From assembly GCF_004564235.1 (NCBI RefSeq), contig NZ_SOMN01000007.1, positions 98,938 to 162,937 on the forward strand: a DNA stretch of 64,000 nucleotides. The letters run 5' to 3'. Each line of letters begins with the position of its first letter. Positions within the stretch are counted from its first letter, which is position 1. Origin of the DNA: Cohnella luojiensis (GTDB lineage Bacteria > Bacillota > Bacilli > Paenibacillales > Paenibacillaceae). The notes below the pieces were generated by a model, which worked only from the letters and a program-made list of their open reading frames with translations, ran no database searches and was not told the origin of the DNA. Shown piece after piece: positions 17,662 through 26,205 of the stretch. The position numbers and the translations under genes are program-made.

Positions 17662-18504
17662 TTGCTGCAGCTTCGCTTTAGACTCTCCTTGAAGCTTCAC
17701 CTTCATTGCGCTGAAAGTTTCTTTCCATCCCTCGATGACATTCGGAGATACGGAATCATTATCCGCTTTGTTGGTCACCGCTTGGAAATCGCCATCGCAT
17801 TTCGATTCGGCAGCCTCCATCTCCTTCGTCCATTTATCGTTCCATTCTTTAACGGCGTAAGGATCAGAACGATCCAACTGTCGGATACCCGATTCCGCCC
17901 CGCTTAAGGCCTCATTCATATCCTTCGTGCACATCGCTTGAACCTGCGTGATTTCTTGTTCGTATTTTTGCGTTTTGCTTATCGGCGGATCCGTTGGCGT
18001 TGCGCTTGGCGATTCGGATTCCGATGGGCTCGGCGAGTCAGGTTTCGATAGGGTTGGCGATTCGGGCACACTATCGTTTGGCGATTCGTGTCCCGCATTC
18101 CCTTCAGATTCAGGTTCCGGAGTACCTTGCGGTTCCGCAGTTCCTTGCGACCCCGTCTTCGTATCGTTTTCTTTTCCCGGTTCCGTGACCGGTTTATTAT
18201 CGGATTGTTCAACGGGAGCGTCCGTCCCGACCGCCGATGAAGGCTGTTCCTCCACCCCTGAGCTTAAATCTTCGGAGTCCGTCGTTTGCAATCCGCCTTC
18301 CTCCCGCAATGTCCGATCAACCTGATCTTCTCCGCCGGCATGTACGATTAGCGCTCGTTCCGATGACTCCTCCCAGTACAATCCGCCCCATACGAGCAGA
18401 AGAACGACAACTAAGGAGGCTAAAGCAACGATTGCGGTATCCGGTTTACGGAACCCGCGATGCCTTATCTTGCGTCTGCGTCTTTGTCCCATCGTGATTG
18501 GCAC
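17647..18504 (-). CDS. Single-pass membrane protein with a Pro/Ser/Glu-rich linker and a small C-terminal domain; function unknown
   Basis: 285 residues. A very basic N-terminus (GQRRRRKIRHRGFRK) precedes one membrane helix at about 24-42, predicting the bulk outside the cell. Residues ~75-178 are low complexity, with PESPTLSKPDSPSPSES-like tracts. The last ~105 residues look folded and hold two Cys (AMCTKDMNEA and ESKCDGDF) that could form a disulfide. The start may be the GTG at 18504 or the ATG at 18492. It lies 23-35 bases after the similar protein at 18528, so the two are probably cotranscribed. No database family is recognised. Confidence 0.72.
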   Translation of the reverse strand: MPITMGQRRRRKIRHRGFRKPDTAIVALASLVVVLLLVWGGLYWEESSERALIVHAGGEDQVDRTLREEGGLQTTDSEDLSSGVEEQPSSAVGTDAPVEQSDNKPVTEPGKENDTKTGSQGTAEPQGTPEPESEGNAGHESPNDSVPESPTLSKPDSPSPSESESPSATPTDPPISKTQKYEQEITQVQAMCTKDMNEALSGAESGIRQLDRSDPYAVKEWNDKWTKEMEAAESKCDGDFQAVTNKADNDSVSPNVIEGWKETFSAMKVKLQGESKAKLQQLMGG

Positions 18505-18527
18505 CGCCTTCCTATTAATGTTATCCC

Positions 18528-19118
18528 TTACGGGTTTTCTTGTTTGGCTTCATCATAGGTCTTTCCTCTGCTGATTCCGTATTTCTTCGCCAGCGCGGAC
18601 AACTTGTTATACTCCTCGGGCGATAACTTGGAAAGCATCATTCGTTTGGCTTCCCGCTTCTCTTCCACCGTCAGGCCGCCTTGGGCGATAGACCGCATTT
18701 TTTTCAAATCCGTTAGGCTTAAATTTTTCAATACGACGGAAACAACCGTCGCTTTATCCGATACGGTCAAGCTCTCGCGCACGTTGTTCACCTTCTCGCC
18801 GGTCACATCGCCAGTCCGCTTGCCGATCGGCTGTCCAGTCGGCTCCTCGGTCGGCTTCTCCGCGCCGGTTACGTCTTTCTCGGGATTCGCTGCGGCGGAT
18901 TCCGCCGATGACGGTGTCGATGGTTGGCCTTCGTTTACGACAGGTGTCCGAGGCTCCTCCTTGACGGCTGCTTCGGGAATATCCGTTTCCATCCCCTCCG
19001 CGAAAGATTCCATTACCCCGTTTACCGCGTAATCGGCCGAAATAACTCCGCAAATACCTATCGCCAATGCAATGCATACGCACCACATGATTATTCTTTT
19101 TAATCGTCTATCTCTCAT
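18528..19118 (-). CDS. Single-pass membrane protein with acidic/Pro-Thr linker; function unknown
   Basis: 196 residues from the ATG at 19118, which has GGAGGAG eight bases upstream. The N-terminus is RDRRLKRIIMWCVCIALAI, one membrane helix at about 9-28, then a low-complexity region rich in Glu, Pro, Thr and Gly (residues ~45-112). The C-terminus (~115-196) is helical, with SLTDLKKMRSIAQGGLTVEE and LSPEEYNKLSALAKKYG. The build (basic end, helix, disordered spacer, small outer domain) mirrors its downstream neighbour. The gene follows the terminator of the EPS-linked repeat protein by about 30 bases and may rely on its own promoter or read-through. Confidence 0.72.
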   Translation of the reverse strand: MRDRRLKRIIMWCVCIALAIGICGVISADYAVNGVMESFAEGMETDIPEAAVKEEPRTPVVNEGQPSTPSSAESAAANPEKDVTGAEKPTEEPTGQPIGKRTGDVTGEKVNNVRESLTVSDKATVVSVVLKNLSLTDLKKMRSIAQGGLTVEEKREAKRMMLSKLSPEEYNKLSALAKKYGISRGKTYDEAKQENP

Positions 19119-19149
19119 GGTCAACTCCTCCTTCTATATAAGAAATAGA

Positions 19150-19183
19150 CCAGCCTTCTTTCCCCGGGGGGAAAGAAGGCTGG
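19150..19183 (-). terminator. Strong terminator at the end of the EPS operon
   Basis: A perfect 16-bp inverted repeat (CCAGCCTTCTTTCCCC / GGGGAAAGAAGGCTGG) with only two central bases, so the top base pairs must open to form the loop. On the minus strand it is followed by TCTATTTCTT. It lies just after the stop at 19191. Confidence 0.85.
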
Positions 19184-19190
19184 CGGGAGC

Positions 19191-22100
19191 TTAGAAACCT
19201 AATAGATCCTCAATAATGAGGCTTATTGTTCGTCTGACTTGATTTTGCACGTCCTTGATCGCTTTTTCCTTTTCCGATTTCTTGGCAACGGTTTCGTTGA
19301 TCTCTTTGACTGCGTCTTTACCGGCGAGAGCGACGTCCGCGATCAACCGTACCTTTTGCAGATCGTTCGTGGCGGAGTCGAGCTTCGCTTCGATGTCGTC
19401 AAGCTTCTCTTTTAGCTCGTTGACGATTTCCTTAATGTCGCCGGCTTCGTCTCCGTTAATGAGCGTTACCTCTTGCCGGAAGACGACTTTCCCGGAAAGT
19501 CCAGTCCTGTTCGATAAAACGGCTTGAATGACCGCCGTACCTTTTGCGGCTTTTTTCGAAATCGAGACTTTTCCGTTAGGCTCTACTTTGACATCCTTGC
19601 TTCCGGAAACTTTCGACCATTTCAGGATGGAAGAAGGAAGCTCGACGCCCAAGACCGTCAATTCGTATTCATGCTTGCGTCCGTCATCGGTAATCTTAAC
19701 CTTCGGAACCGCTTCGGAGCGGATAAACGCAACGGTCAGCGCCTTCATGGCGTTCTCGTCTTCTCTTAATTCGGCTTGGAAGTTCTTGACCGTTGCACGC
19801 AAATCGGACGATCTAACGCCGAATTGCTGCAGCGCGGCGCTTAAGGCGTAGTCCTCCTTATTGGATAAGACCTTAGCCATCGCTTCGTTCCAAACGTCTG
19901 TCGTTTCCTCTTTGTCACCTATTAGATCGGCTAGTTCTTTCGGCTCCATATTAGCCACGAGACTTATGGCCGTTCCTTCAACGCCTTTACGATCCTCCCC
20001 GTCACCGAACAGGAAGAGGAGATAATCGTCCATCGTCAAGCTTTTCGCTCCGCTTACTTCGGCGATCGTCTTCAACGTCTCCAAGAATTCCGGATTGGTC
20101 CGTATCTCTTCCAACTCGGTAGCTGTCGGATCGTACTGGAAAGAACCAACGGCTTTGACGATCTCGAATAAGCCTGCTTTCAATTTAGCTTGATCGACGG
20201 ATGCAGGCAGATCGGACTCTATCGCTTTCCATACCGGATCAATCAGAGATTGGTTTCTCGAAACATCAAGTCCCGCGATTTCATCCCTCAGCTTCCGCAC
20301 GGCTTCCGCATCCGCGGGGTCGCCGGCAAGCAACGCGTCACGCAGTTTTTTCATCCGTTCCAGGAACGGCCCGGCAGGGAAAATATCGCCTTCCGCCGCC
20401 TTCAGCGTAATTTCTTGCTCGAAAATGACTTTGGCCGGACCGCCGGCAGGGTTTACCAGCTTCGCCTGAATCACGGCAGAGGCGCTCTCGACGCCTCTCG
20501 GAATCGTAACGGTACCGTTAGGCAACACTTTCACGTCCGGACTGCCCGACGCTTTGACCCACTGAATCGCCGCGGCCGGAACATCGACGCCGAACGTTTT
20601 AAGGCTGTATTCGTGTTGAAGTCCGTCCTCGCTTATGATGGCCGAAGCCACTGTTTCGGAACGGATCAAGGCAATGGTCATCGCGTAAGTCGCAGGCAAA
20701 TCTTTCTGCAGCTTAAGCTGTATTCCGAGTACCGTCGCACCCACATCCTGCGCAGTAATGCCCAGCTTGGAGATGGCAGAGCTGATCTTGTAAGAATCCG
20801 TGTCGCCGAGCAGCCGCTCCATCGCTTGAAGCGACAACGCGGCAATCGCCTGCGGGTTTCCTAGCAATTCCAGCAACTCCGCCGAAGACAGGCTCGCGAT
20901 CCGCTCGCGAATGATTCCATCGGCGCCTTTGCGGGATTCGCCGTCTCCGAACAGGAATACGAGAATATCATCCATGACCAGATTCGGTACTCCGCCGGCG
21001 GCTCCTATCGTCTTCAGCGTCGCCCGGTATTCGGGATTGGTTCGTATCGCTTCCAAATCCGATGCCTGCGGATCGTATTGGAACGAGCCCACGGCCTTAA
21101 AGATTTCGAACAAGCTCAACTTCAGCTTCGCCTGATCCGCGGATTCCGGCAGTTGAGAGGCGATTTTGTTCCAAATAGGATTAAGTAATACTTGGTTTGC
21201 CGCAGCGTCCAGCCCTGCTATTTCATCCCGCAGGTCTCGTACGTCCTGCACGTCGGCGGGATCCCCTGCCAGGAGCGCGGCATGAATTTTATTCATCCGT
21301 TCCAGGAACTGAGCGGCCGGGAACTCGGTTTCTTCCCCGTCATCTGCCTTCAGCGTCACTTCCTGCTCGAAAATGACTTTAGCCGAGCCTCCGTATGGGT
21401 TGACAAGCTTCGCTTGAATGACCGCCGAAGCGATTTCGACTTCCTCCGGAATCGTAACGGCCCCGTTCGGCGCCACGGTTACGTCGGCGCTTCCGGATAC
21501 TTTTGCCCATTGCAGCGCTATGGACGGCACTCCCACTCCGAACACAGATAGAGCGTACTCGTGCTTGCGGCCGTCTTCGCTTACTTTAACGCTCGGTTTA
21601 GCTGCCGAGCGAATATAAGCGACCGTCATCGCGTTGATGGCAGGAACGTCCTGCTGCAGCTTCTGCTGGAGTCCCAGCACCGTCGATCGCACATCCTGCG
21701 GCGTAACGCCCAGGTTAGCGAGAATCGAGCTGAACTTGTAGGAACCCGTTTCGCCAAGAAGCTTCTCCGTCGCTTCAAGCAATACTGTCGTAATCCCCTG
21801 CTTGTCCCCAAGAAGCTGGAATAGCTCTATTGCGGACTTACTGGATAGAAGCCCCGCGATCGTGCCCTCGACGCCCGCCCTGCCGGCCCCGTCGCCGAAC
21901 AGAAACACAAGGAAATCATCCATCCTGATGCTTTCGTCGCCGCCGGCGGCCGCGATCGTCTTCAGAGTCGCGCGGAATTCCGGATTGGTACGAATCGCTT
22001 CCAAATCCGATGCCTGCGGGTCGTACCGGAACGAACCGACCGCCTTAACGAGGCGGAACAGGTTGGTCTTTAGCTCCGCCTGGTCGACGGAAGGCGGGAG

Positions 22101-22415
22101 ATTGTCGCTAATCTTGTTCCATACCGGATCGATAAGATGCTGGTCAGCGGTATCGTCAAGTCCGACGATTTCATCGCGCAGATCCCTTACGTCTTGCATA
22201 TCCGCAGGATCTCCAGCCGCAAGCGCGGCATACAGTTCATTCAACCTTCCAAGAAAGACGCTTGACGGCAGACCCGATTCCGCGGCGTTCGCCACGTAGG
22301 AGAGTCCGAGTTTCTCCGCCCATCCTTTTGGGCTGAGCGGTAATCCTCCGAATGAAGCTGTAAGCATGGAAACCGCTAGCGCGGATACGAGTGCCTTCTT
22401 TTTAAACGTTGTCAT
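19191..22415 (-). CDS. Secreted protein of three ~315-residue tandem repeats, EPS-operon-linked
   Basis: 1,074 residues from the ATG at 22415, with AGAGG eight bases upstream. A signal peptide is visible: FKKKALVSALAVSM, hydrophobic core, probable cleavage near VANAAES (~45). Three repeats follow at about 57-360, 373-675 and 687-989 (numbered from the in-frame GTG at 22424). Each has a helical part (FLxRxNxxxAALxAGDPAD, AVGSFxYDP, RTNPEFRATLKTI, DDxLVFLFGDG) and then a beta-rich, Ig-like part (DGRKHEY, WxKVSGSxDV, FEQEVTLK). The last ~80 residues form a charged helix or coiled coil. No anchor motif (LPXTG, SLH) was seen. It starts 25 bases after ugd, so it is the last gene of the EPS operon. 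Function unknown; a matrix protein is my inference. Confidence 0.85.
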   Translation of the reverse strand: MTTFKKKALVSALAVSMLTASFGGLPLSPKGWAEKLGLSYVANAAESGLPSSVFLGRLNELYAALAAGDPADMQDVRDLRDEIVGLDDTADQHLIDPVWNKISDNLPPSVDQAELKTNLFRLVKAVGSFRYDPQASDLEAIRTNPEFRATLKTIAAAGGDESIRMDDFLVFLFGDGAGRAGVEGTIAGLLSSKSAIELFQLLGDKQGITTVLLEATEKLLGETGSYKFSSILANLGVTPQDVRSTVLGLQQKLQQDVPAINAMTVAYIRSAAKPSVKVSEDGRKHEYALSVFGVGVPSIALQWAKVSGSADVTVAPNGAVTIPEEVEIASAVIQAKLVNPYGGSAKVIFEQEVTLKADDGEETEFPAAQFLERMNKIHAALLAGDPADVQDVRDLRDEIAGLDAAANQVLLNPIWNKIASQLPESADQAKLKLSLFEIFKAVGSFQYDPQASDLEAIRTNPEYRATLKTIGAAGGVPNLVMDDILVFLFGDGESRKGADGIIRERIASLSSAELLELLGNPQAIAALSLQAMERLLGDTDSYKISSAISKLGITAQDVGATVLGIQLKLQKDLPATYAMTIALIRSETVASAIISEDGLQHEYSLKTFGVDVPAAAIQWVKASGSPDVKVLPNGTVTIPRGVESASAVIQAKLVNPAGGPAKVIFEQEITLKAAEGDIFPAGPFLERMKKLRDALLAGDPADAEAVRKLRDEIAGLDVSRNQSLIDPVWKAIESDLPASVDQAKLKAGLFEIVKAVGSFQYDPTATELEEIRTNPEFLETLKTIAEVSGAKSLTMDDYLLFLFGDGEDRKGVEGTAISLVANMEPKELADLIGDKEETTDVWNEAMAKVLSNKEDYALSAALQQFGVRSSDLRATVKNFQAELREDENAMKALTVAFIRSEAVPKVKITDDGRKHEYELTVLGVELPSSILKWSKVSGSKDVKVEPNGKVSISKKAAKGTAVIQAVLSNRTGLSGKVVFRQEVTLINGDEAGDIKEIVNELKEKLDDIEAKLDSATNDLQKVRLIADVALAGKDAVKEINETVAKKSEKEKAIKDVQNQVRRTISLIIEDLLGF
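19458..22256 (-). repeat. Three tandem in-frame coding repeats of about 0.94 kb
   Basis: Units map to about 22256-21345, 21308-20400 and 20366-19458, joined by 12-residue linkers (DDGEETEFPAAQ, AEGDIFPAGP). The first two are most alike; the third has diverged more. Repeats of this length inside one gene point to duplication of a two-domain module. Confidence 0.85.
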
Positions 22416-22440
22416 TCGATTCACCTCTGGTCATAGTTTC

Positions 22441-23781
22441 TTAGAATTGAAGTACGGGCATTTTCTGTTTCACGCCTTGATTCATGCTAGGACGGCCGAC
22501 GGAGTAATAAACGAATTCGGTGCCAAGTAAATTTTCCTCGTTGAACACGTTACGTCCGTCGATTAGGATCGGGCGTTTCAACACCGTTTGCAGCCTGCCG
22601 AGGTCAATCTTGGAAAACTCGTCCCATTCCGTCAGCAAGCATAACGCATCCGCATCCTGCGCCGTATCCAACGGGTTCTCGCACCACGTGACGCGAGCTT
22701 TCCCGAATAAGGCTTGAAAGTTACTCATGGCGACGGGATCATAGGCTCTTACTTTCACCCCGTTATCCACGAGATGCTGAATGATTTCAATGGCCGGTGA
22801 ATCCCGCACGTCATCGGTATTCGGCTTGAATGCCAAGCCCCATATCGCAACTGTTTTCCCCCGCAGCTCGCCTTCGAATATCGTCTCCAGCTTCCGGATG
22901 ACGTTGAAGCGCTGATCCTGATTCACTTCCACGACGGAACGCAGAAGCTTAAATTCGTAATCCACATGGCCCGCAATTTGAATAAGCGCTCGCGTATCCT
23001 TCGGAAAGCAGGAGCCTCCATAACCGATCCCGGCATTCAGGAAAGACGGCCCTATCCTTCTGTCGTATCCCATTCCTTCCGCTACCTGCGTCACATCCGC
23101 TCCGACCTTCTCGCAGATGTTGGCAATCTCGTTAATAAACGAAATCTTCGTTGCCAGAAACGCATTCGACGCGTACTTAATCATCTCTGCGCTGCGGATA
23201 TCGGTCACTACGATCTGATGCGTCAAAGGCTTGTGCAACAAGGTCATCGTGTCCGCCGCGCTTTGGCTGTCTGCTCCGATGACGATGCGGTCGGGATGCA
23301 GCGTATCTTGAATCGCCGAGCCCTCACGCAGAAACTCCGGCAGCGAAATGCTGTCGAAGCGATAGTTCGTACGAGCTCGCATCAAGGTGGCCAGTCTTTC
23401 GTTCGTACCGACCGGCACGGTGCTTTTCACGGCTACGATTTTGTAGCCGTTCATCGCATCCGCGATTTCAATCGCCGCTTGATCGATATAGGCTAGATTC
23501 GCTTCGCCGCTTGGCAGCGGGGGCGTCCCGACCGCTAGAATAATAATGTCCGATTGGCGCACCGCGCCGGACAAATCGGTCGTGAACGACAGCTTTCCGG
23601 CCAACCGGTTAGCCGTCGCCATCTCCTTTAGTCCCGGCTCGTAAATCGGAATGCCGCCGGCATTCAAAGTGTCGATCTTACCCGAATCCTTGTCCACGCA
23701 GATGACCCGGTTGCCCAGCTCGGCGAAGCAGACGCCCGATACAAGTCCGACGTAACCGGTACCGATAACCGTAATATTCAT
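22441..23781 (-). CDS. ugd: UDP-glucose 6-dehydrogenase
   Basis: 446 residues from the ATG at 23781, which has GAGGAGGG eight bases upstream; a longer open frame upstream lacks a site. Residues 1-14 form the NAD-binding MNITVIGTGYVGLVSG. The central FLNAGIGYGGSCFPKDTRA holds the catalytic Cys, and the C-terminal WGLAFKPNTDDVRDSPA is the UDP-binding domain. It oxidises UDP-glucose twice to UDP-glucuronate, giving an acidic precursor for the EPS. It is the penultimate gene of the EPS operon. Confidence 0.95.
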   Translation of the reverse strand: MNITVIGTGYVGLVSGVCFAELGNRVICVDKDSGKIDTLNAGGIPIYEPGLKEMATANRLAGKLSFTTDLSGAVRQSDIIILAVGTPPLPSGEANLAYIDQAAIEIADAMNGYKIVAVKSTVPVGTNERLATLMRARTNYRFDSISLPEFLREGSAIQDTLHPDRIVIGADSQSAADTMTLLHKPLTHQIVVTDIRSAEMIKYASNAFLATKISFINEIANICEKVGADVTQVAEGMGYDRRIGPSFLNAGIGYGGSCFPKDTRALIQIAGHVDYEFKLLRSVVEVNQDQRFNVIRKLETIFEGELRGKTVAIWGLAFKPNTDDVRDSPAIEIIQHLVDNGVKVRAYDPVAMSNFQALFGKARVTWCENPLDTAQDADALCLLTEWDEFSKIDLGRLQTVLKRPILIDGRNVFNEENLLGTEFVYYSVGRPSMNQGVKQKMPVLQF

Positions 23782-23807
23782 TCTCGACCCTCCTCTATCC
23801 ATTTCGT

Positions 23808-25178
23808 TTATACGGCGCAGATTTCCATAATCTCGTTCCAATCGAAAGCGAGACGGACGATATCCTCTTCAATCAGCTCCGTACCTGTCTGCACCTCGAT
23901 AATGTCCATTTCCGTCTCCGCCCGCAGGCTGTGCCTGCTTTCTTTGGAAATCACCCATACATCGCCGGACCTTACGGAGAAGCTTCTGCCGTTCAGGACC
24001 ATTACCCCGTGACCGGAAACGATCGTCCATACTTCGTCCCTAAGCTGATGGTACTGGTAGCTTAAATTATGGCCAGGCGCGACGCAGATTCTTTTCGTCA
24101 GTACTTCCTTTCCATCCGGATACTTCAAATAATCGAGCACCCGGTAACGTCCCCAGCGCCGTTCCTCGTACATCGGACGCTGGTCCGAATGCTTCATGAC
24201 CTCTTTGATCATCGGGCTTGACGATTTATCAGACACCAGGATGCCGTCCGGGCTTGCCGCTACGATAACGTTAGGCAGATTCAGCAGCGTGATCGGAATA
24301 TCAAGCTCGTTGATCACGTGCGTATTGCTCGAGTCGCCGGCAATGATTCCATTGCCGATCACCGCGGTTTCGATTTCCTCGGTAAGCGTATTCCACGTTC
24401 CGAGGTCCTTCCAATCTCCCTCGTAGGGCAAAGCAACGATATGATTCGATCTTTCCACGATTTCGTAGTCGAAGCTTATCTTGGGAAGCCTGCCGTATTG
24501 CTTTGACATCTCGTCATATTGAATCGGAAAATCGTGAGCGATCAGGATATTGATCAGAAAATCGAGCTTAAACGCAAAAACCCCGCAGTTCCAAAGCGCA
24601 GCCTGTTCGATCATGGCAGCCGCTTCTTCTTCGCGGGGTTTTTCTTTGAAGCTATGTACCTTTACGAATGGCTTATCCGCCTGGGTAGCGCCATCCGGTA
24701 CGATATATCCGTATTTCTCCGAGGGAAACGTCGGTTTTACGCCCATGAGCGCCAAGTCGGCGCCGGATTCGTTTAGAACTTGCTCAAGCTCTTTCGTTTT
24801 GCGGAAGAACGATTCGTCAACGAAAGGATCGACCGGCATCACGACGACAGTCTCATTCAGGCTGACGCCTTGCACCGAATATAAATAGGTTGCCGCCAGC
24901 GCGATAGCGGGAAAGGTATCTCTTCTTTCCGGTTCGACGATGACTTCGATTTCGCTTCCAAGCTGGCTATGAATCATTTCAACCTGCGGCTTGCTGGTCG
25001 CGATATAGGCATGCCGCCGTAATCCGGCATTGGTAATTTGCCTCCATACCCGCTGCACCATCGACTCCCGCTCACCCTCGGCATTCTTTAGCACCTTCAG
25101 AAATTGCTTGGATCGCGACTCGTTCGACAAGGGCCATAAGCGCTTGCCCGAGCCTCCCGAAAGCAGAACGATTTTCAT
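23808..25178 (-). CDS. Sugar-phosphate nucleotidylyltransferase with C-terminal cupin (mannose-1-phosphate guanylyltransferase type)
   Basis: 456 residues from the ATG at 25178 (GGAGGG seven bases upstream). The N-terminus LLSGGSGKRLWPLSNESRSKQFLKV is the nucleotide-binding loop of ManC/GMP-type enzymes. The middle has VEPERRDTFPAIALAA, MGVKPTFPSEKYGYI, and the FKEKP lysine motif. From about 345 a cupin domain follows (RRWGRYRVLDY, GHNLSYQYHQLRDEVWTIVSG, DVWVISKESRHSL), as in type II phosphomannose isomerase/GDP-mannose pyrophosphorylase proteins. It probably makes GDP-mannose for EPS assembly. Lower confidence on the exact sugar. Confidence 0.87.
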   Translation of the reverse strand: MKIVLLSGGSGKRLWPLSNESRSKQFLKVLKNAEGERESMVQRVWRQITNAGLRRHAYIATSKPQVEMIHSQLGSEIEVIVEPERRDTFPAIALAATYLYSVQGVSLNETVVVMPVDPFVDESFFRKTKELEQVLNESGADLALMGVKPTFPSEKYGYIVPDGATQADKPFVKVHSFKEKPREEEAAAMIEQAALWNCGVFAFKLDFLINILIAHDFPIQYDEMSKQYGRLPKISFDYEIVERSNHIVALPYEGDWKDLGTWNTLTEEIETAVIGNGIIAGDSSNTHVINELDIPITLLNLPNVIVAASPDGILVSDKSSSPMIKEVMKHSDQRPMYEERRWGRYRVLDYLKYPDGKEVLTKRICVAPGHNLSYQYHQLRDEVWTIVSGHGVMVLNGRSFSVRSGDVWVISKESRHSLRAETEMDIIEVQTGTELIEEDIVRLAFDWNEIMEICAV

Positions 25179-25218
25179 GGCGTTTCCCTCCGTTTCTTTA
25201 TCCGGCGAATACCGGCAA

Positions 25219-26205
25219 TCAACTGATTTGCGAGGCATTCGAATCGACTTGCTGTTCCTCGTTATTTGCGGCTAATTGGGCGGTTTGGATGCCGCTGGTC
25301 CAAGTATGATAGTAGTTGGAATTTTTACCGTACGAGTTATCGAGCAGCGTGTTAGGCTTGTCCATCAAGCAGGACAGGATATGGCCATGCAGCCTTGAGG
25401 TCTGCACATGCCGGTAACCGCTGAACCGTTTGATCGCTTTGTCCACCAGATAATCGGTATACTTGCCCCAGATCGCCTGCATGGGCAGCGGACCGTTGCC
25501 TTTTTTCATCATTCTGACGATCGCGTTGATCGACTTCTTCTCTAACCGGTTATACAGGGAGGTCCAATCTAAATAATCGCCTCGTCCGTATCTTTCAAGC
25601 TGTTCCTGCTCGCCGGTTTTCTCGATGTCCGTACGGAAGAAGCAGAGAAGATCTTTGCCCGGGGCGCTTTTGGACTGGATCGGCCACAGCTGGTGAGCCA
25701 TATCGGGCATGAGATAGACGCCGCATTTATTAAATTTTTCGGTTGCCATCTTCAAAGACAAGGTGTCTCGAACATAGAGATGGACATCGCGGTGACCGTT
25801 GAAAATTTGCGCCGTCCGATCGAATTCCGACTCGCTTTTGTAAAAAATGGTTTGCGGAAGCATCACGATCCGATGGTGCGGGTATCGGGTGATGACTTTC
25901 TCGCGCAGCTTCTGATGAGCCGGATAAAGGTCGCCGAAGTTTCCTCCGCCGTGCAGCACGATAATGTGGTCTTTAGGAATGATCAGCGTTTCGGGAAAAT
26001 CAAGGACGCTGTAACGGGCACGGACGCGAATATCATAGTCCTTGAAGAACGCCTCGGTACCTTTCATTATCAGCAAGTCCCCGCCATTGCTATGAACGGG
26101 ATAATCAAGGTAGTAGATGTTTGAACCCCGTGGAATGACATTTAGAATTTGCCGAAGCTTGCTTTTTAGGCCGTCCATCGGGTGAACGTTACGAATGATC
26201 TGCAT
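25219..26205 (-). CDS. Polysaccharide pyruvyl transferase family protein
   Basis: About 329 residues. The family signature is clear: YYLDYPVHSNGGDLLIMKG, VLHGGGNFGDLYP, VMLPQTIFYKS and the late SRLHGHILSCLMDKPNTLLDNSYGKNSNYY, where the His lies in the PEP-binding pocket of pyruvyltransferases. These cytoplasmic enzymes add pyruvate ketals from PEP to sugars, giving the polymer negative charge; EpsO and EpsI of B. subtilis are relatives. The ATG at 26205 is better spaced to AGGGAG than the in-frame GTG at 26211. The start overlaps the end of the flippase gene by about 17 bases. Confidence 0.87.
   Translation of the reverse strand: MQIIRNVHPMDGLKSKLRQILNVIPRGSNIYYLDYPVHSNGGDLLIMKGTEAFFKDYDIRVRARYSVLDFPETLIIPKDHIIVLHGGGNFGDLYPAHQKLREKVITRYPHHRIVMLPQTIFYKSESEFDRTAQIFNGHRDVHLYVRDTLSLKMATEKFNKCGVYLMPDMAHQLWPIQSKSAPGKDLLCFFRTDIEKTGEQEQLERYGRGDYLDWTSLYNRLEKKSINAIVRMMKKGNGPLPMQAIWGKYTDYLVDKAIKRFSGYRHVQTSRLHGHILSCLMDKPNTLLDNSYGKNSNYYHTWTSGIQTAQLAANNEEQQVDSNASQIS

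Noticed and set aside
22425..23841. An N-terminally extended ugd beginning near 23841
   Set aside because: The extension overlaps the upstream gene, and GAGGAGGG is placed for the ATG at 23781, where the canonical MNITVIGTG starts.
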